DNA from: Vibrio navarrensis
Lineage (GTDB): Bacteria; Pseudomonadota; Gammaproteobacteria; Enterobacterales; Vibrionaceae
Assembly (NCBI RefSeq): GCF_015767675.1
Contig: NZ_CP065217.1
Coordinates: 434,001-498,000 of the forward strand
Reading direction: 5' to 3'
Length of the DNA stretch: 64,000 bases
This document shows, piece by piece, positions 30,146-42,333 of the stretch; within the stretch, counting starts at the first letter, position 1; every line of letters starts with the position of its first letter. Made by a program: the position numbers and the translations under genes. Below the pieces are notes generated by a model, which ran no database searches, had not been told where the DNA came from, and saw nothing but the letters and a program-made list of their open reading frames with translations.

Positions 30146-31012
30146 ATGACAGATAAAAATAACTTACCCGCCACGGGTGCCACCCTCTACATTGTTCCTA
30201 CTCCAATTGGGAACTTGGGGGACATCACCCATCGCGCCATCGAAGTACTATCAACGGTCGATCTCATCGCGGCCGAAGATACTCGTCACACAGGTAAATT
30301 GTTGTCTCACTTCAATATTCAAACCAAAACTTTTGCCTTACATGATCACAATGAACAGCAAAAAGCACAGGTGCTGGTCGATAAACTGCTCGCTGGGCAA
30401 AACATCGCTTTGGTCTCTGATGCAGGGACGCCGCTGATCAGTGATCCAGGGTACCATCTGGTTTCCCAATGTCGTCAGGCTGGCGTTAAAGTTGTGCCGT
30501 TACCTGGCCCTTGCGCGGTCATTACCGCTTTGTCTGCATCGGGCTTACCTTCGGATCGATTCAGTTTCGAAGGCTTCCTACCTGCCAAAAGTAAAGGCCG
30601 TAAGGATAAATTGCTTGAGATTGCAAAGGTAGAGCGTACCTGTATTTTTTATGAGTCACCACACCGAATCATCGACTCACTGCACGATATGCTGGAAATT
30701 CTTGGGCCAAATCGTGAAGTGGTGCTGGCGCGGGAACTGACCAAAACCTTTGAAACTATCCAAGGAATGCCGTTGGGTGAGCTAGTCGACTGGGTGAAAA
30801 GCGATGAAAACCAGCAGAAAGGCGAAATGGCGTTATTGATTCATGGTTATCGTGACAGTGCAGAAGATGCTCTGCCGGAAGAAGCGCTGCGCGCGTTGAC
30901 CATCTTAGTTAAAGAGTTGCCGCTCAAACGTGCCGCTGCCATGGTCGCGGAAATTTACAACGTGAAGAAAAATGCCTTGTACAAATGGGGTTTGGAAAAC
31001 CTCGACCAGTAA
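30146..31012 (+). CDS. rsmI: 16S rRNA 2'-O-methyltransferase RsmI
   Basis: Methylates the ribose of C1402 in 16S rRNA, the same nucleotide whose base is methylated by RsmH, encoded just beyond rnpB. 288 residues with the tetrapyrrole-methylase-like fold: [15 protein letters not shown] at the N terminus, [12 protein letters not shown], and [12 protein letters not shown]. Cytoplasmic. Confidence 0.96.
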   Translation: MTDKNNLPATGATLYIVPTPIGNLGDITHRAIEVLSTVDLIAAEDTRHTGKLLSHFNIQTKTFALHDHNEQQKAQVLVDKLLAGQNIALVSDAGTPLISDPGYHLVSQCRQAGVKVVPLPGPCAVITALSASGLPSDRFSFEGFLPAKSKGRKDKLLEIAKVERTCIFYESPHRIIDSLHDMLEILGPNREVVLARELTKTFETIQGMPLGELVDWVKSDENQQKGEMALLIHGYRDSAEDALPEEALRALTILVKELPLKRAAAMVAEIYNVKKNALYKWGLENLDQ

Positions 31013-31080
31013 TGGTTCGCGTATGTAGGCGAGTTGATTGTGCAAATGAGCGCTAATTTGCGCCGATAATGTGATCTGAC

Positions 31081-31109
31081 TAGACACCTTGGTGAGAAGG
31101 CTATACAAT
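31081..31109 (+). promoter_or_regulatory. Sigma-70 promoter of rnpB
   Basis: TAGACA (31081-31086), 17 bp, TACAAT (31104-31109): five of six matches in each box. It puts the transcript start at about 31116-31118, exactly where the P1 helix of RNase P RNA begins. Confidence 0.7.
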
Positions 31110-31117
31110 CCGCCCTC

Positions 31118-31563
<446 letters not shown>

Positions 31564-31567
31564 CTTT

Positions 31568-31602
31568 AAACCCATCATTACTTGTTAATGATGGGTTTTT
31601 TG
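31568..31602 (+). terminator. Terminator after rnpB
   Basis: AAACCCATCATTA (31568-31580) pairs with TAATGATGGGTTT (31586-31598), loop CTTGT, followed by a run of T. It begins five bases after the mature 3' end. Confidence 0.93.
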
Positions 31603-31609
31603 CTTTTTA

Positions 31610-31638
31610 TTGACGTATTTTATTCACCAACCCATAAA
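31610..31638 (+). promoter_or_regulatory. Candidate promoter for the dcw cluster
   Basis: TTGACG (31610-31615), 17 bp, CATAAA (31633-31638). It lies right after the rnpB terminator and about 110 bp before rsmH, in the place where mraZ and its promoter lie in other bacteria. The -10 matches four of six bases. Confidence 0.45.
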
Positions 31639-31745
31639 CTTGGCGCTATATCACGCCTAGGCCCAGTCTAGTAGTGGCACTGGTGATGGAAATCAGTACA
31701 CTAATGATTCGCCGTCCAAGGCTTAGCTTATTCAACGAGAAGACC

Positions 31746-32696
31746 ATGACCAACACATTCCAGCACATCTCCGTATTACTCAATGAATCGATCGACGGCT
31801 TAGCGATCAAGCCAGACGGGATTTACATTGATGGAACGTTTGGCCGCGGTGGTCACAGTCGGACAATTTTGTCGCGCTTGGGCGAAAATGGCCGCCTTTA
31901 CAGTATTGATCGCGACCCACAGGCGATTGCTGAAGCGGGAAAAATTGACGATCCACGTTTCACCATTATCCATGGCCCATTTTCTGGCATGGCCAAGTAC
32001 GCTGAGCAGTACGGTTTAGTCGGCAAGGTGGATGGTGTTTTACTCGATTTAGGCGTTTCTTCCCCCCAGTTGGATGACGCTGAACGCGGCTTTAGCTTTA
32101 TGAAAGATGGCCCACTCGACATGCGCATGGATCCCACGTCGGGCATTCCAGTCTCGCAGTGGTTGCTTGAAGCGGATCTTGATGACATCACGTGGGTGAT
32201 CCGCGAGTTCGGCGAAGACAAACATGCCCGCCGCATCGCCAAAGCGATCGTCGCTCATCGGGAAAATGAAGAGAAAGAGCCGCTCACACGTACGTCACAT
32301 CTGGCCAAATTGATCTCTGAAGCGGCGCCAAAAAGTTTCAAAGAGAAAAAACACCCAGCGACGCGCACATTCCAAGCTTTTCGCATCTACATCAACAGTG
32401 AATTGGAAGAGATCGACACCGCATTAAAAGGCGCAGCATCGATCTTGGCTCCACAAGGGCGTTTGTCGGTCATCAGCTTTCATTCGCTGGAAGATCGCAT
32501 GGTGAAACGTTTCATGCGTAAAGAGAGCAAAGGGCCAGAAGTGCCTTATGGGATCCCCCTGACCGAAGCGCAAATTCAAGCGTTAGGTTCGGCCAATATG
32601 AAAACGGTTGGCAAAGCGATTATGCCAACGGAAGCGGAAATTGAGATGAACCCTCGTTCGCGCAGTTCGGTTCTTCGTATTGCTGAAAAACTCTGA
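31746..32696 (+). CDS. rsmH: 16S rRNA N4-methyltransferase RsmH (MraW)
   Basis: Adds the N4-methyl group to C1402 of 16S rRNA. 316 residues; SAM-binding [10 protein letters not shown] near residue 36 and conserved HISVLLNE at the N terminus. The frame is open to 31674, but the ATG at 31746 has GAGAAG upstream and matches the family. First gene of the dcw cluster here. Confidence 0.96.
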   Translation: MTNTFQHISVLLNESIDGLAIKPDGIYIDGTFGRGGHSRTILSRLGENGRLYSIDRDPQAIAEAGKIDDPRFTIIHGPFSGMAKYAEQYGLVGKVDGVLLDLGVSSPQLDDAERGFSFMKDGPLDMRMDPTSGIPVSQWLLEADLDDITWVIREFGEDKHARRIAKAIVAHRENEEKEPLTRTSHLAKLISEAAPKSFKEKKHPATRTFQAFRIYINSELEEIDTALKGAASILAPQGRLSVISFHSLEDRMVKRFMRKESKGPEVPYGIPLTEAQIQALGSANMKTVGKAIMPTEAEIEMNPRSRSSVLRIAEKL

Positions 32697-32699
32697 TTC

Positions 32700-33017
32700 A
32701 TGGCCAAGCGCACGCCCAATCTCGCCAAATTAATTTTACTCGACTTACTCACTGTAGGTCGGGTGACACTTTTGCTGCTGCTGTGCATTTTTGCCACGGC
32801 AATGGCCGTGGTCTTTGCCACGCACCACACTCGTCAAGCGATCACCTTTAAAGATCAAACCTTGCAAGAGCGTGAACATCTCGACAGTGAGTGGCGTAAC
32901 TTAATGCTGGAAGAGACGGCACTGGCTGAGCACAGCCGAGTACAGGAACTGGCGAAGAAAGAGTTGGAAATGCGCCGTCCGGATGGTGACAAAGAAGTGG
33001 TGATCAATCTGAAATGA
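32700..33017 (+). CDS. ftsL: Cell division protein FtsL
   Basis: Bitopic divisome protein of 105 residues: basic cytoplasmic start, one membrane helix (about 20-42, VGRVTLLLLLCIFATAMAVVFA), then a periplasmic leucine-zipper-like coiled coil that pairs with FtsB and binds FtsQ. Starts three bases after rsmH and overlaps the ftsI start (ATGA). Confidence 0.93.
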   Translation: MAKRTPNLAKLILLDLLTVGRVTLLLLLCIFATAMAVVFATHHTRQAITFKDQTLQEREHLDSEWRNLMLEETALAEHSRVQELAKKELEMRRPDGDKEVVINLK

Positions 33018-34744
33018 TGGCGAAAAAGAGCAAAAGTAAACTTCAGTCGTCAGAGAGAGAGCAAGCGAGCCCGGTACTGATCCGTTGGCGCTTCCATCTG
33101 GTGCTGTTTTTTGTCTTCTTGGCGTTTGCAGCCTTGGTGGCGCGTTTGGCGCTGATCCAGGTGGTGGAGCCTGATAACCTGATTCGTGAAGGGGACTTGC
33201 GTTCGATTCGCGTCAAAGCGCTGCCTTCTGCGCGAGGGATCATTTCGGATAGGAATGGAGAGCCGCTGGCGGTGAGTGTCCCGGTGGAAGCCGTGTGGGC
33301 CGATCCGGTGACCATTTTCAAAGAAAACGGCTTGGATAACCCGCAGCGATGGTATGCCTTAGCGGATGTACTCGGGCTTGAGCGTGACGAATTGATCGAG
33401 CGAATTCACCGCAATGAAACTCGGCGCTTTATCTACTTGCAGCGTCAAGTCAGCCCTGCGATGGCCAACTATATTCGCGAGCTGAAATTGCCGGGCGTGG
33501 GGCTGAAAGAGGAGTCTCGTCGCTATTATCCCGCCGGAGAAGTGAGTGCGCACCTAGTGGGCGTGACTGGTATTGACGGCCACGGTTTGGAAGGGGTTGA
33601 GCGCAGTTACGACAATTGGCTGACGGGCGAAGCGGGGAAACAGACCATCCGTAAAGATCGCTATGGCCGTGTGGTGGAAAACATCGCGCTGGAAGAGCGT
33701 CAAGAAGGCAAACCGCTCAATCTGACCATCGATCAACGTTTGCAAGCAATCGCCTATCGCGCCATCAAACAGGCGGTGGCGGATCATCGCGCGACGTCGG
33801 GGTCTGCAGTCATGTTAGATGTCAAAACAGGCGCGGTACTGGCGATGGTCAACGCCCCATCTTACAACCCCAATAACCGCAGTGACTGGCAAAGCTATAA
33901 AATGCGCAACCGCGTGATTACCGACTCCTTAGAGCCTGGCTCGACCATCAAACCGTTTGTTATTCTCGCGGCACTGGAAAACGGCGTTGCGACTAAAGAT
34001 ACCGTAATTGATACGGGCAACGGCATTTTGCAAGTAGGAGGCAGCCGAGTACGTGATGTCTCGAAAGTCGGTAAGGCTAATCTCACAGAAATTCTCAAAA
34101 AATCCAGTAATATCGGCGTGACGAAACTGTCGATGGAGATGCCGATTGAAGCGCTACTTGGAATGTATAACTCGGTCGGTTTAGGTGAACTGTCCGGGCT
34201 GAACTTAGTGGGGGAAGTGACGGGTATTTTCCCCACGCGTACTCGCTGGTCACCGATTGAACGCGCTACGCTCGCTTTTGGCTATGGCTTGTCTGTGACA
34301 CCAATCCAGTTGGCGCACGCCTATGCCACTTTAGGTAACGAAGGCAAATATGAGCCGATCCACATTATCGAAAGTCATGAACGCGACATGGCCAAGCAGG
34401 TGGTGTCGCAAAAGCATGCGCGAGAAGTGCTTAATATGTTGGAAACCGTGACGCAAAAAGGCGGCTCAGCTCGTCGTGCGGCTGTACCCGGCTATCGGGT
34501 CGGGGCGAAAACCGGAACCTCGCGCAAAGCGAGCGCGGGTGGATACAGTGATGAGTACATCACCTATACCGCCGGCGTTGCGCCAGTGAGCGATCCGCGC
34601 ATTGCGCTGGTGGTGGTGGTGAACGAGCCGCAGGGCGATGATTACTACGGTGGCTCGGTCGCTTCGCCAGTCTTTTCCGAAATTATGAAAGGGGCGCTGC
34701 AAATCTTAAATGTCGCTCCAGATGAAAACCAGTTCCAGAATTAA
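33014..34744 (+). CDS. ftsI: Septal peptidoglycan transpeptidase FtsI (PBP3)
   Basis: Class B penicillin-binding protein that crosslinks septal peptidoglycan with FtsW. 576 residues: cytoplasmic N terminus, one membrane helix (about 27-50), a non-catalytic dimerisation domain, then the transpeptidase domain with the nucleophile in STIK (Ser310), SSN (364-366) and KTG (499-501), all intact. Start overlaps ftsL by four bases; ATG codons at 33014 and 33017 are both possible. Confidence 0.97.
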   Translation: MMAKKSKSKLQSSEREQASPVLIRWRFHLVLFFVFLAFAALVARLALIQVVEPDNLIREGDLRSIRVKALPSARGIISDRNGEPLAVSVPVEAVWADPVTIFKENGLDNPQRWYALADVLGLERDELIERIHRNETRRFIYLQRQVSPAMANYIRELKLPGVGLKEESRRYYPAGEVSAHLVGVTGIDGHGLEGVERSYDNWLTGEAGKQTIRKDRYGRVVENIALEERQEGKPLNLTIDQRLQAIAYRAIKQAVADHRATSGSAVMLDVKTGAVLAMVNAPSYNPNNRSDWQSYKMRNRVITDSLEPGSTIKPFVILAALENGVATKDTVIDTGNGILQVGGSRVRDVSKVGKANLTEILKKSSNIGVTKLSMEMPIEALLGMYNSVGLGELSGLNLVGEVTGIFPTRTRWSPIERATLAFGYGLSVTPIQLAHAYATLGNEGKYEPIHIIESHERDMAKQVVSQKHAREVLNMLETVTQKGGSARRAAVPGYRVGAKTGTSRKASAGGYSDEYITYTAGVAPVSDPRIALVVVVNEPQGDDYYGGSVASPVFSEIMKGALQILNVAPDENQFQN

Positions 34745-34779
34745 CTTGATACCTGAGCTTAGCTCGGAGAATTGAAACC

Positions 34780-36264
34780 ATGACAACATCCATCAGTTTG
34801 GCCAGCTTGTTATCGCCTTGGGCGATTTATCCAGAGCTCAACGCCGTAACGGTCACTTCCCTTGAGTTGGACAGTCGCAAGATTCGTGCAGGGGATACCT
34901 TCGTGGCAATGATTGGCCAGCAAACCGACGGTCGCCGTTTTATCGATACCGCCATCGCCAATGGTGCCAATGCGGTGATCGCCAGTGCTTGCTCTCAACA
35001 TTCGCACGCCAGTTTGGAGTACCGAGGGGATGTGCCCGTGGTGTATGTCGAGCAGCTCGACATGCAGCTTTCGGCCATTGCCGGGAAACTCTATCCGCAT
35101 CCGCAGATGCGCTTGATTGGCGTGACGGGCACCAACGGTAAAACCACCATCACGCAATTGATCGCCCAGTGGCTGCAACTGCTCGGTGAGTCGGCGGCAG
35201 TGATGGGGACGACAGGCAATGGTTTTCTGCATAACTTGCAGCCCGCCGCCAATACCACAGGTAGCGCTGTCGAAGTGCAGAAAACGTTGGCGACGCTAGC
35301 GCAGCAAGGCGCACAAACCACCGCGTTGGAAGTCTCTTCTCACGGCTTAGTGCAAGGGCGAGTGAAAGATCTCAACTTTGCCGCAGGCGTGTTTACTAAC
35401 TTAAGTCGTGACCACCTCGATTACCACGGCACGATGGAGGCTTATGCACAGGCCAAAATGAGCCTGTTTACTGAACATCAATGCCAGCAAGCGATCATCA
35501 ATGTCGATGATCCGATTGGTGCTCAATGGTTTGCCGAGCTTGAGCGCGGTATTGCTGTCTCGCTGCAGCCACAAACGTCCGCAGAGCGCACCCTTTGGGC
35601 AACGCGTGTCGACTACGCGCAAAGCGGCATCACGCTTGAGTTTGATGGCTGTTTCGGTACTGGCCGTTTTCAAGCGCCGCTGATCGGCGAATTCAATGCC
35701 ACCAATTTGATGTTGGCACTGGCCACCTTGCTCAGTCTCGGCTTTGATAAACAAGCGCTGCTCGATAGTGCGGCCCAATTGCAACCCGTGCTTGGTCGTA
35801 TGGAGCTTTTCCAAGCTCCGGGCCGAGCAAAAGTGGTGGTGGATTATGCTCACACGCCCGACGCTCTGGAAAAAGCCTTGCAAGCGCTGCGCGTACATTG
35901 TCAGGGTAAGCTGTGGGCCATTTTTGGCTGCGGTGGTGACCGAGACAAAGGCAAACGGCCGATGATGGCGGAAATCGCCGAGCGGCTCGGGGATTGTGTG
36001 ATCCTCACCGATGACAATCCACGCAGTGAAGATGCCTCGCAGATCATCGCCGATATGTTAGCCGGTCTTGCCTCGCCGCAGTTGGCCGTTGTGGAGCATG
36101 ATCGCTTCAAAGCGCTGCAACACGCCTTGCAGCATGCCCATGCCGACGACATCATTTTATTGGCGGGCAAAGGGCACGAAGATTACCAAGTGTTATCCCA
36201 TCAGACGATTCACTATTCTGATCGTGAATCGGCGCAGCAACTTTTAGGAATTCAGCCATGCTAG
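34780..36264 (+). CDS. murE: UDP-MurNAc-tripeptide synthetase MurE (meso-DAP ligase)
   Basis: Adds meso-diaminopimelate to UDP-MurNAc-dipeptide in the cytoplasm. 494 residues; ATP-binding GTNGKTTI near residue 118, and the DNPR motif (TDDNPRSED, about 411) that selects meso-DAP rather than lysine. Its end overlaps the murF start by seven bases. Confidence 0.97.
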   Translation: MTTSISLASLLSPWAIYPELNAVTVTSLELDSRKIRAGDTFVAMIGQQTDGRRFIDTAIANGANAVIASACSQHSHASLEYRGDVPVVYVEQLDMQLSAIAGKLYPHPQMRLIGVTGTNGKTTITQLIAQWLQLLGESAAVMGTTGNGFLHNLQPAANTTGSAVEVQKTLATLAQQGAQTTALEVSSHGLVQGRVKDLNFAAGVFTNLSRDHLDYHGTMEAYAQAKMSLFTEHQCQQAIINVDDPIGAQWFAELERGIAVSLQPQTSAERTLWATRVDYAQSGITLEFDGCFGTGRFQAPLIGEFNATNLMLALATLLSLGFDKQALLDSAAQLQPVLGRMELFQAPGRAKVVVDYAHTPDALEKALQALRVHCQGKLWAIFGCGGDRDKGKRPMMAEIAERLGDCVILTDDNPRSEDASQIIADMLAGLASPQLAVVEHDRFKALQHALQHAHADDIILLAGKGHEDYQVLSHQTIHYSDRESAQQLLGIQPC

Positions 36265-37619
36265 ACACCACGCTTAGCCATTTGGCTCAGCTCACTGAGG
36301 GCCAGCTTATCGGTGAGGATGCTCTTTTTTCCAGTGTTTCCACCGACACCCGTCAGATTGAAAAAGGGGCGCTGTTTGTTGCCTTAGTGGGAGATCGTTT
36401 CGACGCGCACCATTTTTGCCAGCAAGCGTTGCAGGCTGGCGCAAGTGCTTTATTAGTGCAACGCGCGCTTGATCTGCCTGTTGCGCAAGTGGTTGTCCAA
36501 GACACGAAACTGGCGCTCGGCCAGTTAGCGGCCGATGTGCATCAGCGCTGCCAGACGGCGACGGTGGCGATCACCGGAAGCTGCGGGAAAACCACCGTCA
36601 AAGAGATGACCGCCAGTATTTTGCAGCAAAAAGGCAAGGTGCTGTTTACCGCCGGTAATTTTAACAACGACATCGGCGTGCCGCTTACGCTGCTGCGCTC
36701 ACAAGAAGATGATGACTACGCGGTGATTGAGCTGGGTGCCAACCACATTGGCGAGATTGCTTACACCACCCGTTTAGTCAAACCGCAAATTGCCCTGGTC
36801 AATAACGTGGCGGCCGCGCATCTGGAAGGCTTTGGCTCGATTGACGGAGTGAAAAAAGCGAAAGGTGAAATCTATCAAGGGCTTGCTGCCGGCGATGTGG
36901 CAGTGGTCAACCTAGATAGTAACGGCGGAGACGCATGGCAATCGGTGTTGGCCGATAAAAAAGTCGTGACCTTCTCGGCGCACGATCCAAATGCCGACTT
37001 TTATGCCTCTGACGTTTATCTTAATGAAGAGGGCCTAGCAAAGTTTGTTTTGCACACGCCACAGCAAGCTTGGCCTATCTCGCTGGGGATCATTGGTCAG
37101 CATAACGTCAGTAATGCGATTGCGGCTTCGATCATCGCGCTGCATTTTGGTGCGAGTAAGGAAGAAATTCAGGCAGGGCTGCGCAATTTGATGCCCGTAA
37201 AAGGCCGCGTGGATGTCCAACGTCTCACCGATAAGATTAAACTGATCGATGACAGCTATAATGCTAGCGTCCCAGCAATGAAAGCCGCCGTGGATCTTTT
37301 GGGGAGCTTTTCAGGTACGCGCTGGCTAATTTTAGGCTACATGGCCGAATTGGGGGATGAAAGTCTTGCACTTCATCGTCAAGTCGGTGAACATGCTGCC
37401 CCATTTGGTTTTGAGCACGTTCTTACTTTTGGTGAGGACACAAGAATGATTAGCGATCTGTGTCAGGGGCTTCACTTCGCTGACCATAGCGCCATGATCG
37501 ATTATATCAAGCAGCATCTCGCTTCTGACACCGAATCGAGCCATACCTTATTGGTAAAAGGGGCGAACTCGGCTGGCATGAGTAACGTTGTGGCTGCTTT
37601 GAAGGAGAACTTTAAATGA
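36258..37619 (+). CDS. murF: UDP-MurNAc-pentapeptide synthetase MurF
   Basis: Adds D-Ala-D-Ala to the tripeptide precursor. 453 residues; P-loop [12 protein letters not shown] near residue 106, the family [15 protein letters not shown] block and DDSYNA. The D-Ala-D-Ala it uses must come from a ligase encoded elsewhere, because no ddl is present in this cluster. Overlaps both neighbours. Confidence 0.96.
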   Translation: MLDTTLSHLAQLTEGQLIGEDALFSSVSTDTRQIEKGALFVALVGDRFDAHHFCQQALQAGASALLVQRALDLPVAQVVVQDTKLALGQLAADVHQRCQTATVAITGSCGKTTVKEMTASILQQKGKVLFTAGNFNNDIGVPLTLLRSQEDDDYAVIELGANHIGEIAYTTRLVKPQIALVNNVAAAHLEGFGSIDGVKKAKGEIYQGLAAGDVAVVNLDSNGGDAWQSVLADKKVVTFSAHDPNADFYASDVYLNEEGLAKFVLHTPQQAWPISLGIIGQHNVSNAIAASIIALHFGASKEEIQAGLRNLMPVKGRVDVQRLTDKIKLIDDSYNASVPAMKAAVDLLGSFSGTRWLILGYMAELGDESLALHRQVGEHAAPFGFEHVLTFGEDTRMISDLCQGLHFADHSAMIDYIKQHLASDTESSHTLLVKGANSAGMSNVVAALKENFK

Positions 37620-38698
37620 TTATTTGGCTTGCCGAGCTGCTACAGCCATATTTTTCTTTCTTCCGCTTGTTTGAATACTTGTCGTTTCGCGCCATCTTAA
37701 GTGTCCTAACGGCGCTTGGCCTCTCGCTTTGGATGGGGCCTAAGATGATCAAACGGCTGCAACTGCTGCAAATTGGTCAAGTGGTGCGCAATGAGGGGCC
37801 GGAGTCCCATTTCAGTAAGCGTGGTACCCCGACCATGGGCGGCATCATGATCCTAACGGCAATCACGGTTACCGTATTGCTGTGGGCGAACCTCTCGAAC
37901 CCCTATGTGTGGGCGGTGCTGGCTGTGTTGCTTGGTTATGGCGCAGTTGGCTTTGCCGACGATTATCGTAAAGTGGTGCGCAAAAACACCGATGGCCTGA
38001 TTGCTCGCTGGAAGTATTTCTGGCAGTCGGCGATTGCGCTCGTTGTGGCGTTTGCTCTGTACGCGTATGGCAAAGACACCGCTGCCACTCAGTTAGTGGT
38101 GCCTTTTTTCAAAGATGTGATGCCGCAGCTTGGCTTAATGTACGTTATCCTCACCTATTTTGTGATTGTCGGAACCGGAAACGCGGTCAATTTGACCGAC
38201 GGATTAGATGGTTTGGCCATCATGCCAACTGTACTGGTATCGGCCGGGTTTGCCGTGATTGCCTGGGCGACTGGCAACGTCAACTTCGCTCAATATCTGC
38301 ATATTCCGTATCTGCCGCATGCTTCTGAGCTGGTGGTGGTGTGTACCGCGATGGTGGGCGCCGGGCTGGGCTTTCTGTGGTTTAACACTTACCCAGCCCA
38401 AGTATTTATGGGTGATGTCGGCTCGTTAGCGCTTGGTGGTGCACTGGGCACCATCGCCGTGTTGGTGCGTCAAGAGCTGGTGTTGGTGATCATGGGCGGC
38501 GTGTTTGTGATGGAAACCCTGTCGGTCATTCTTCAGGTTGGCTCATACAAGTTACGTGGCCAGCGCATTTTCCGCATGGCACCGATTCACCATCACTACG
38601 AATTAAAAGGTTGGCCAGAACCGCGCGTGATCGTGCGCTTTTGGATCATCTCTATTGTTTTGGTCTTGATTGGTCTTGCGACGCTGAAAGTGCGTTAA
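37616..38698 (+). CDS. mraY: Phospho-MurNAc-pentapeptide translocase MraY
   Basis: Integral membrane enzyme that makes lipid I from UDP-MurNAc-pentapeptide and undecaprenyl phosphate. 360 residues with about ten hydrophobic helices. Signature residues are in [14 protein letters not shown] (the aspartate pair), NLTDGLDGL and the histidine-rich APIHHHYE loop. Start overlaps murF by four bases. Confidence 0.97.
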   Translation: MIIWLAELLQPYFSFFRLFEYLSFRAILSVLTALGLSLWMGPKMIKRLQLLQIGQVVRNEGPESHFSKRGTPTMGGIMILTAITVTVLLWANLSNPYVWAVLAVLLGYGAVGFADDYRKVVRKNTDGLIARWKYFWQSAIALVVAFALYAYGKDTAATQLVVPFFKDVMPQLGLMYVILTYFVIVGTGNAVNLTDGLDGLAIMPTVLVSAGFAVIAWATGNVNFAQYLHIPYLPHASELVVVCTAMVGAGLGFLWFNTYPAQVFMGDVGSLALGGALGTIAVLVRQELVLVIMGGVFVMETLSVILQVGSYKLRGQRIFRMAPIHHHYELKGWPEPRVIVRFWIISIVLVLIGLATLKVR

Positions 38699-38734
38699 GC
38701 GCCGTCTCGCCGCACAATTACAGTGTGAAAGAAT

Positions 38735-40048
38735 ATGGAACGTTGGCAATCGATAAAAAATGTGGTGGTCGTAGGGCTCGGAATAACCGGGCTCTCTGTC
38801 GTTAAACACCTGAGAAAAACACAACCTCAGTTGCAGCTTAAGGTGATGGATACTCGCCCGACGCCGCCGGGCGCAGACAAACTGCCAGCAGGCATTGAGC
38901 TACATACGGGTGGCTGGAATGACGCTTGGCTTAGCCAAGCCGATCTGGTGGTCACCAATCCCGGAATCGCTTTAGCAACCCCACAGATTCAGGCCGTGCT
39001 TGCGAAAGGTACGCCTGTGGTTGGTGACATTGAGCTGTTTGCCTGGGCGGCAGACAAGCCAGTGTTGGCGATTACCGGCTCCAACGGCAAAAGCACCGTT
39101 ACCGACCTGTGTGGTGTGATGGCCAATGCCTGCGGGGTAAAAGCAGCCATCGGTGGCAACATTGGTGTACCTGCTCTTGATTTGTTGCAGCAAGAGGTCG
39201 AACTCTACGTGCTGGAGTTGTCGAGTTTTCAGCTGGAAACCACCGCCAGTTTGTCACTGGTGGCGGCGGCGTTTCTCAATCTTTCCGAAGATCACATGGA
39301 TCGCTATCAGGGCATGGACGACTATCGCCAAGCCAAACTGCGCATTTTCCAACACGCGCAAACCGCCATCGTCAATCGTGATGATGTGCAAACTTATCCG
39401 CTCTCGCCGATGCCATTGATCTCGTTTGGCTCTGATGCAGAAGAATTTGGCTTAATCACTTGGCAAGGTCAGTCATGGTTGGCGCAAAACGGTCAGCCCA
39501 TCTTGCCAAGCAGCGAGTTAAAACTGGTGGGTCAGCATAACGTGGCGAACGTGTTGGTCGTGCTAGCCCTACTAAGCGCGGCAGGAATTGATTATCGAAA
39601 AGGGCTGGAGGCGCTGAAGTCTTACACCGGGTTGACACACCGGTGTCAGGTTGTCGCCGATAATCGCGGCATTAAGTGGGTCAATGATTCGAAAGCGACT
39701 AATCTGGCCAGCACTCAAGCAGCTTTGTCGGGCTTGCACTGCACGGGCAAGCTCTATCTTTTGGTCGGTGGCGACGGCAAAGGGGCCGATTTTTCACCGT
39801 TAGCCCCTGTTTTGGCCAATTTGCCCGTCGAACTCTGCTGTTTTGGTGCGGATGGCGATAAGTTTATGCCTTTGCATCCGTCGGCCAAACGCTTTGAACG
39901 GATGGAAGATGTGATTGAGCAGATATCTGTGCAATTGCAATCGGGAGATATGGTGATGCTTTCGCCTGCCTGTGCTAGTTTTGACCAGTTCAGTAACTTT
40001 ATGGCGCGCGGCGATCGATTCGCTGAACTGGCGCGCCAGTACGCATAG
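38735..40048 (+). CDS. murD: UDP-MurNAc-L-alanine:D-glutamate ligase MurD
   Basis: Adds D-glutamate to UDP-MurNAc-L-Ala. 437 residues; N-terminal [12 protein letters not shown] nucleotide-fold start, P-loop [11 protein letters not shown] near residue 114, and SEDHMDRY. Lies 36 bp after mraY. Confidence 0.96.
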   Translation: MERWQSIKNVVVVGLGITGLSVVKHLRKTQPQLQLKVMDTRPTPPGADKLPAGIELHTGGWNDAWLSQADLVVTNPGIALATPQIQAVLAKGTPVVGDIELFAWAADKPVLAITGSNGKSTVTDLCGVMANACGVKAAIGGNIGVPALDLLQQEVELYVLELSSFQLETTASLSLVAAAFLNLSEDHMDRYQGMDDYRQAKLRIFQHAQTAIVNRDDVQTYPLSPMPLISFGSDAEEFGLITWQGQSWLAQNGQPILPSSELKLVGQHNVANVLVVLALLSAAGIDYRKGLEALKSYTGLTHRCQVVADNRGIKWVNDSKATNLASTQAALSGLHCTGKLYLLVGGDGKGADFSPLAPVLANLPVELCCFGADGDKFMPLHPSAKRFERMEDVIEQISVQLQSGDMVMLSPACASFDQFSNFMARGDRFAELARQYA

Positions 40049-40063
40049 TAATAGGTTCACCGT

Positions 40064-41266
40064 TTGGTCAAGGCAGCACATTTCAGAACAACTCTGCTCG
40101 GATGGTTTGGTCACAGCGCACCAGAGGCGCTGTTTGATCGCCAACTGGTGTGGATCGCGCTCAGTTTAATGTTGATCGGGCTGGTGATGGTCACGTCGGC
40201 CTCTTTCCCGATCAGCTCGCGGCTGACGGATCAACCGTTTCACTTTATGTTTCGCCATGCCACGTTTCTTTTTCTGGCATTGGTCACGTCGGCGGTGGTG
40301 TTACAAATGCCGTTGGAAAAGTGGCAGCGCTATAGTCCGTATTTGCTTGGCCTCTCTTTCACTCTGCTCGTGGTTGTGTTGCTGGCGGGGAAATCGGTCA
40401 ACGGTGCATCGCGCTGGATCCCGCTAGGGCTGTTTAACCTTCAGCCTGCGGAAGTCGCCAAACTGTCGCTGTTTATCTTTATGTCCAGTTATCTGGTGCG
40501 TAAACAAGATGAAGTGAGAGCGACTTTTTTTGGCGGCTTTATGAAACCGATCATGGTGTTTGCGGCGCTGGCGGTGTTGCTGTTAGGTCAGCCGGATCTA
40601 GGCACAGTGGTGGTGATGCTGGTGACACTGTTTGGCATGTTGTTTATTGCCGGAGCAAAGCTGAGCCAGTTTCTCGCCTTAATGGTGGCAGGCGTCAGCG
40701 CGGTCGTTGGACTTATCCTGATAGAGCCATACCGAGTGCGCCGAGTGACGTCGTTTCTTGACCCGTGGGAAGACCCGTTTGGCAGTGGCTACCAGTTAAC
40801 GCAATCCTTGATGGCATTTGGCCGTGGCGAATGGTTTGGTCAGGGCTTAGGTAACTCGATTCAAAAACTTGAGTACTTGCCAGAGGCTCATACCGACTTT
40901 GTTTTTGCCGTGATGGCCGAAGAGTTGGGTTTTATTGGCGTCGTGCTGGTGTTGATGCTGATCTTCAGCCTAGTACTGAAAGCGGTATTCATTGGTAAGA
41001 AAGCCTTTGAGCATCAGTTTCAGTTTGGTGGTTATCTCGCTTTTGGTATCGGTATCTGGTTTGCCTTTCAAACCTTAATTAACGTTGGTGCGGCTGCGGG
41101 GATGGTACCAACCAAAGGCTTAACCTTGCCTTTGATCAGTTACGGTGGCTCCAGTTTGATTATTATGTCGGTGGCGGTCTCAATACTGCTGCGAATTGAC
41201 CATGAATGTCGGCTGATGCCAGCCGTGAAAAAAGCAGAGTCACAAACACAAGATGAAAAACAATAA
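40064..41266 (+). CDS. ftsW: Septal peptidoglycan glycosyltransferase FtsW
   Basis: SEDS-family polymerase that works with FtsI at the septum. 400 residues with about ten membrane helices. The conserved loop with [21 protein letters not shown] and QPDLGT is clear, as is the C-terminal [17 protein letters not shown] place the start at a TTG (40064) with AGG eight bases upstream; the next in-frame ATG would fall inside the first helix. Confidence 0.94.
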   Translation: MVKAAHFRTTLLGWFGHSAPEALFDRQLVWIALSLMLIGLVMVTSASFPISSRLTDQPFHFMFRHATFLFLALVTSAVVLQMPLEKWQRYSPYLLGLSFTLLVVVLLAGKSVNGASRWIPLGLFNLQPAEVAKLSLFIFMSSYLVRKQDEVRATFFGGFMKPIMVFAALAVLLLGQPDLGTVVVMLVTLFGMLFIAGAKLSQFLALMVAGVSAVVGLILIEPYRVRRVTSFLDPWEDPFGSGYQLTQSLMAFGRGEWFGQGLGNSIQKLEYLPEAHTDFVFAVMAEELGFIGVVLVLMLIFSLVLKAVFIGKKAFEHQFQFGGYLAFGIGIWFAFQTLINVGAAAGMVPTKGLTLPLISYGGSSLIIMSVAVSILLRIDHECRLMPAVKKAESQTQDEKQ

Positions 41267-42320
41267 ACGACTGATGGTAATGGCCGGCGGAACAGGGGGA
41301 CACGTGTTCCCGGGCTTGGCTGTTGCCAAAAAACTTCAGCAACAGGGCTGGGAAATCCGCTGGCTGGGCACGGCCGATCGAATGGAAGCTGAATTGGTGC
41401 CGAAACACGGCGTTGAGATCGATTTTATTAAAGTCAAAGGACTGCGTGGTCAAGGATGGAAGCGCCTACTGGTTGCGCCGTTTCAAATCATCAACGCTAT
41501 TTTACAAGCGAAAGCGCACATCAAAGCGTGGCAGCCGGATGCGGTACTGGGGATGGGCGGCTACGTCAGTGGTCCGGGTGGCATCGCGGCCTGGCTATCC
41601 GGCATTCCAGTGGTGCTGCATGAACAAAACGCGGTGGCGGGTTTAACCAATCAATGGCTGGCAAAAATTGCTAAAAAAGTGTTCCAAGCTTTTCCAGGCG
41701 CATTTCCACAAGCTGACGTGGTCGGCAACCCGGTACGCGATGATGTGGTCGCTCTCGCTGAACCGCTACAACGCATGCAAAGCCGCCAAGGGCCAATCCG
41801 CATCTTGGTGATGGGCGGCAGTCAGGGCGCACGCATTCTCAATCAAACCATGCCTGCGGTTATGGCGACCTTAGGTAGCGGCTTTGAGATTCGCCACCAA
41901 GCTGGAAAAGGTAATGCGCAAGAGGTCGAACAAGCCTACCAACAAGCGGGCGTCAAATACGCACAAGTGAGTGAGTTTATCGACGATGTCGCCGCCGAAT
42001 ATGCATGGGCAGATCTGTTGGTGTGTCGCTCTGGTGCGTTGACGGTATCTGAAGTTTCTGCCGCGGGCGTGGCAGCCATTTTTATCCCGTTTATGCATAA
42101 AGATCGCCAACAGGCATTAAACGCAGATCATCTGGTCGCCTGCGGCGCAGCGAAGATGATTGAGCAACCGCAGCTTACCGTGGAAAAGCTGGTGGCGGAG
42201 ATTCAGCCGCTGGATCGCAACCGCTTACTCGCGATGGCAATAAAGGCCAGAGCCGCGGCGCAGACCAACGCAGACCAAGTGGTTGCCGACGCGATCATCG
42301 CGCTGACCAATAAGAATTAA
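41253..42320 (+). CDS. murG: Lipid II synthase MurG
   Basis: Peripheral glycosyltransferase that adds GlcNAc to lipid I on the inner face of the membrane. 355 residues; [11 protein letters not shown] at residues 11-21, [22 protein letters not shown] and [10 protein letters not shown] are diagnostic. Start overlaps ftsW by 14 bases. Confidence 0.97.
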   Translation: MKNNKRLMVMAGGTGGHVFPGLAVAKKLQQQGWEIRWLGTADRMEAELVPKHGVEIDFIKVKGLRGQGWKRLLVAPFQIINAILQAKAHIKAWQPDAVLGMGGYVSGPGGIAAWLSGIPVVLHEQNAVAGLTNQWLAKIAKKVFQAFPGAFPQADVVGNPVRDDVVALAEPLQRMQSRQGPIRILVMGGSQGARILNQTMPAVMATLGSGFEIRHQAGKGNAQEVEQAYQQAGVKYAQVSEFIDDVAAEYAWADLLVCRSGALTVSEVSAAGVAAIFIPFMHKDRQQALNADHLVACGAAKMIEQPQLTVEKLVAEIQPLDRNRLLAMAIKARAAAQTNADQVVADAIIALTNKN

Positions 42321-42333
42321 AGAGTACAGATCA

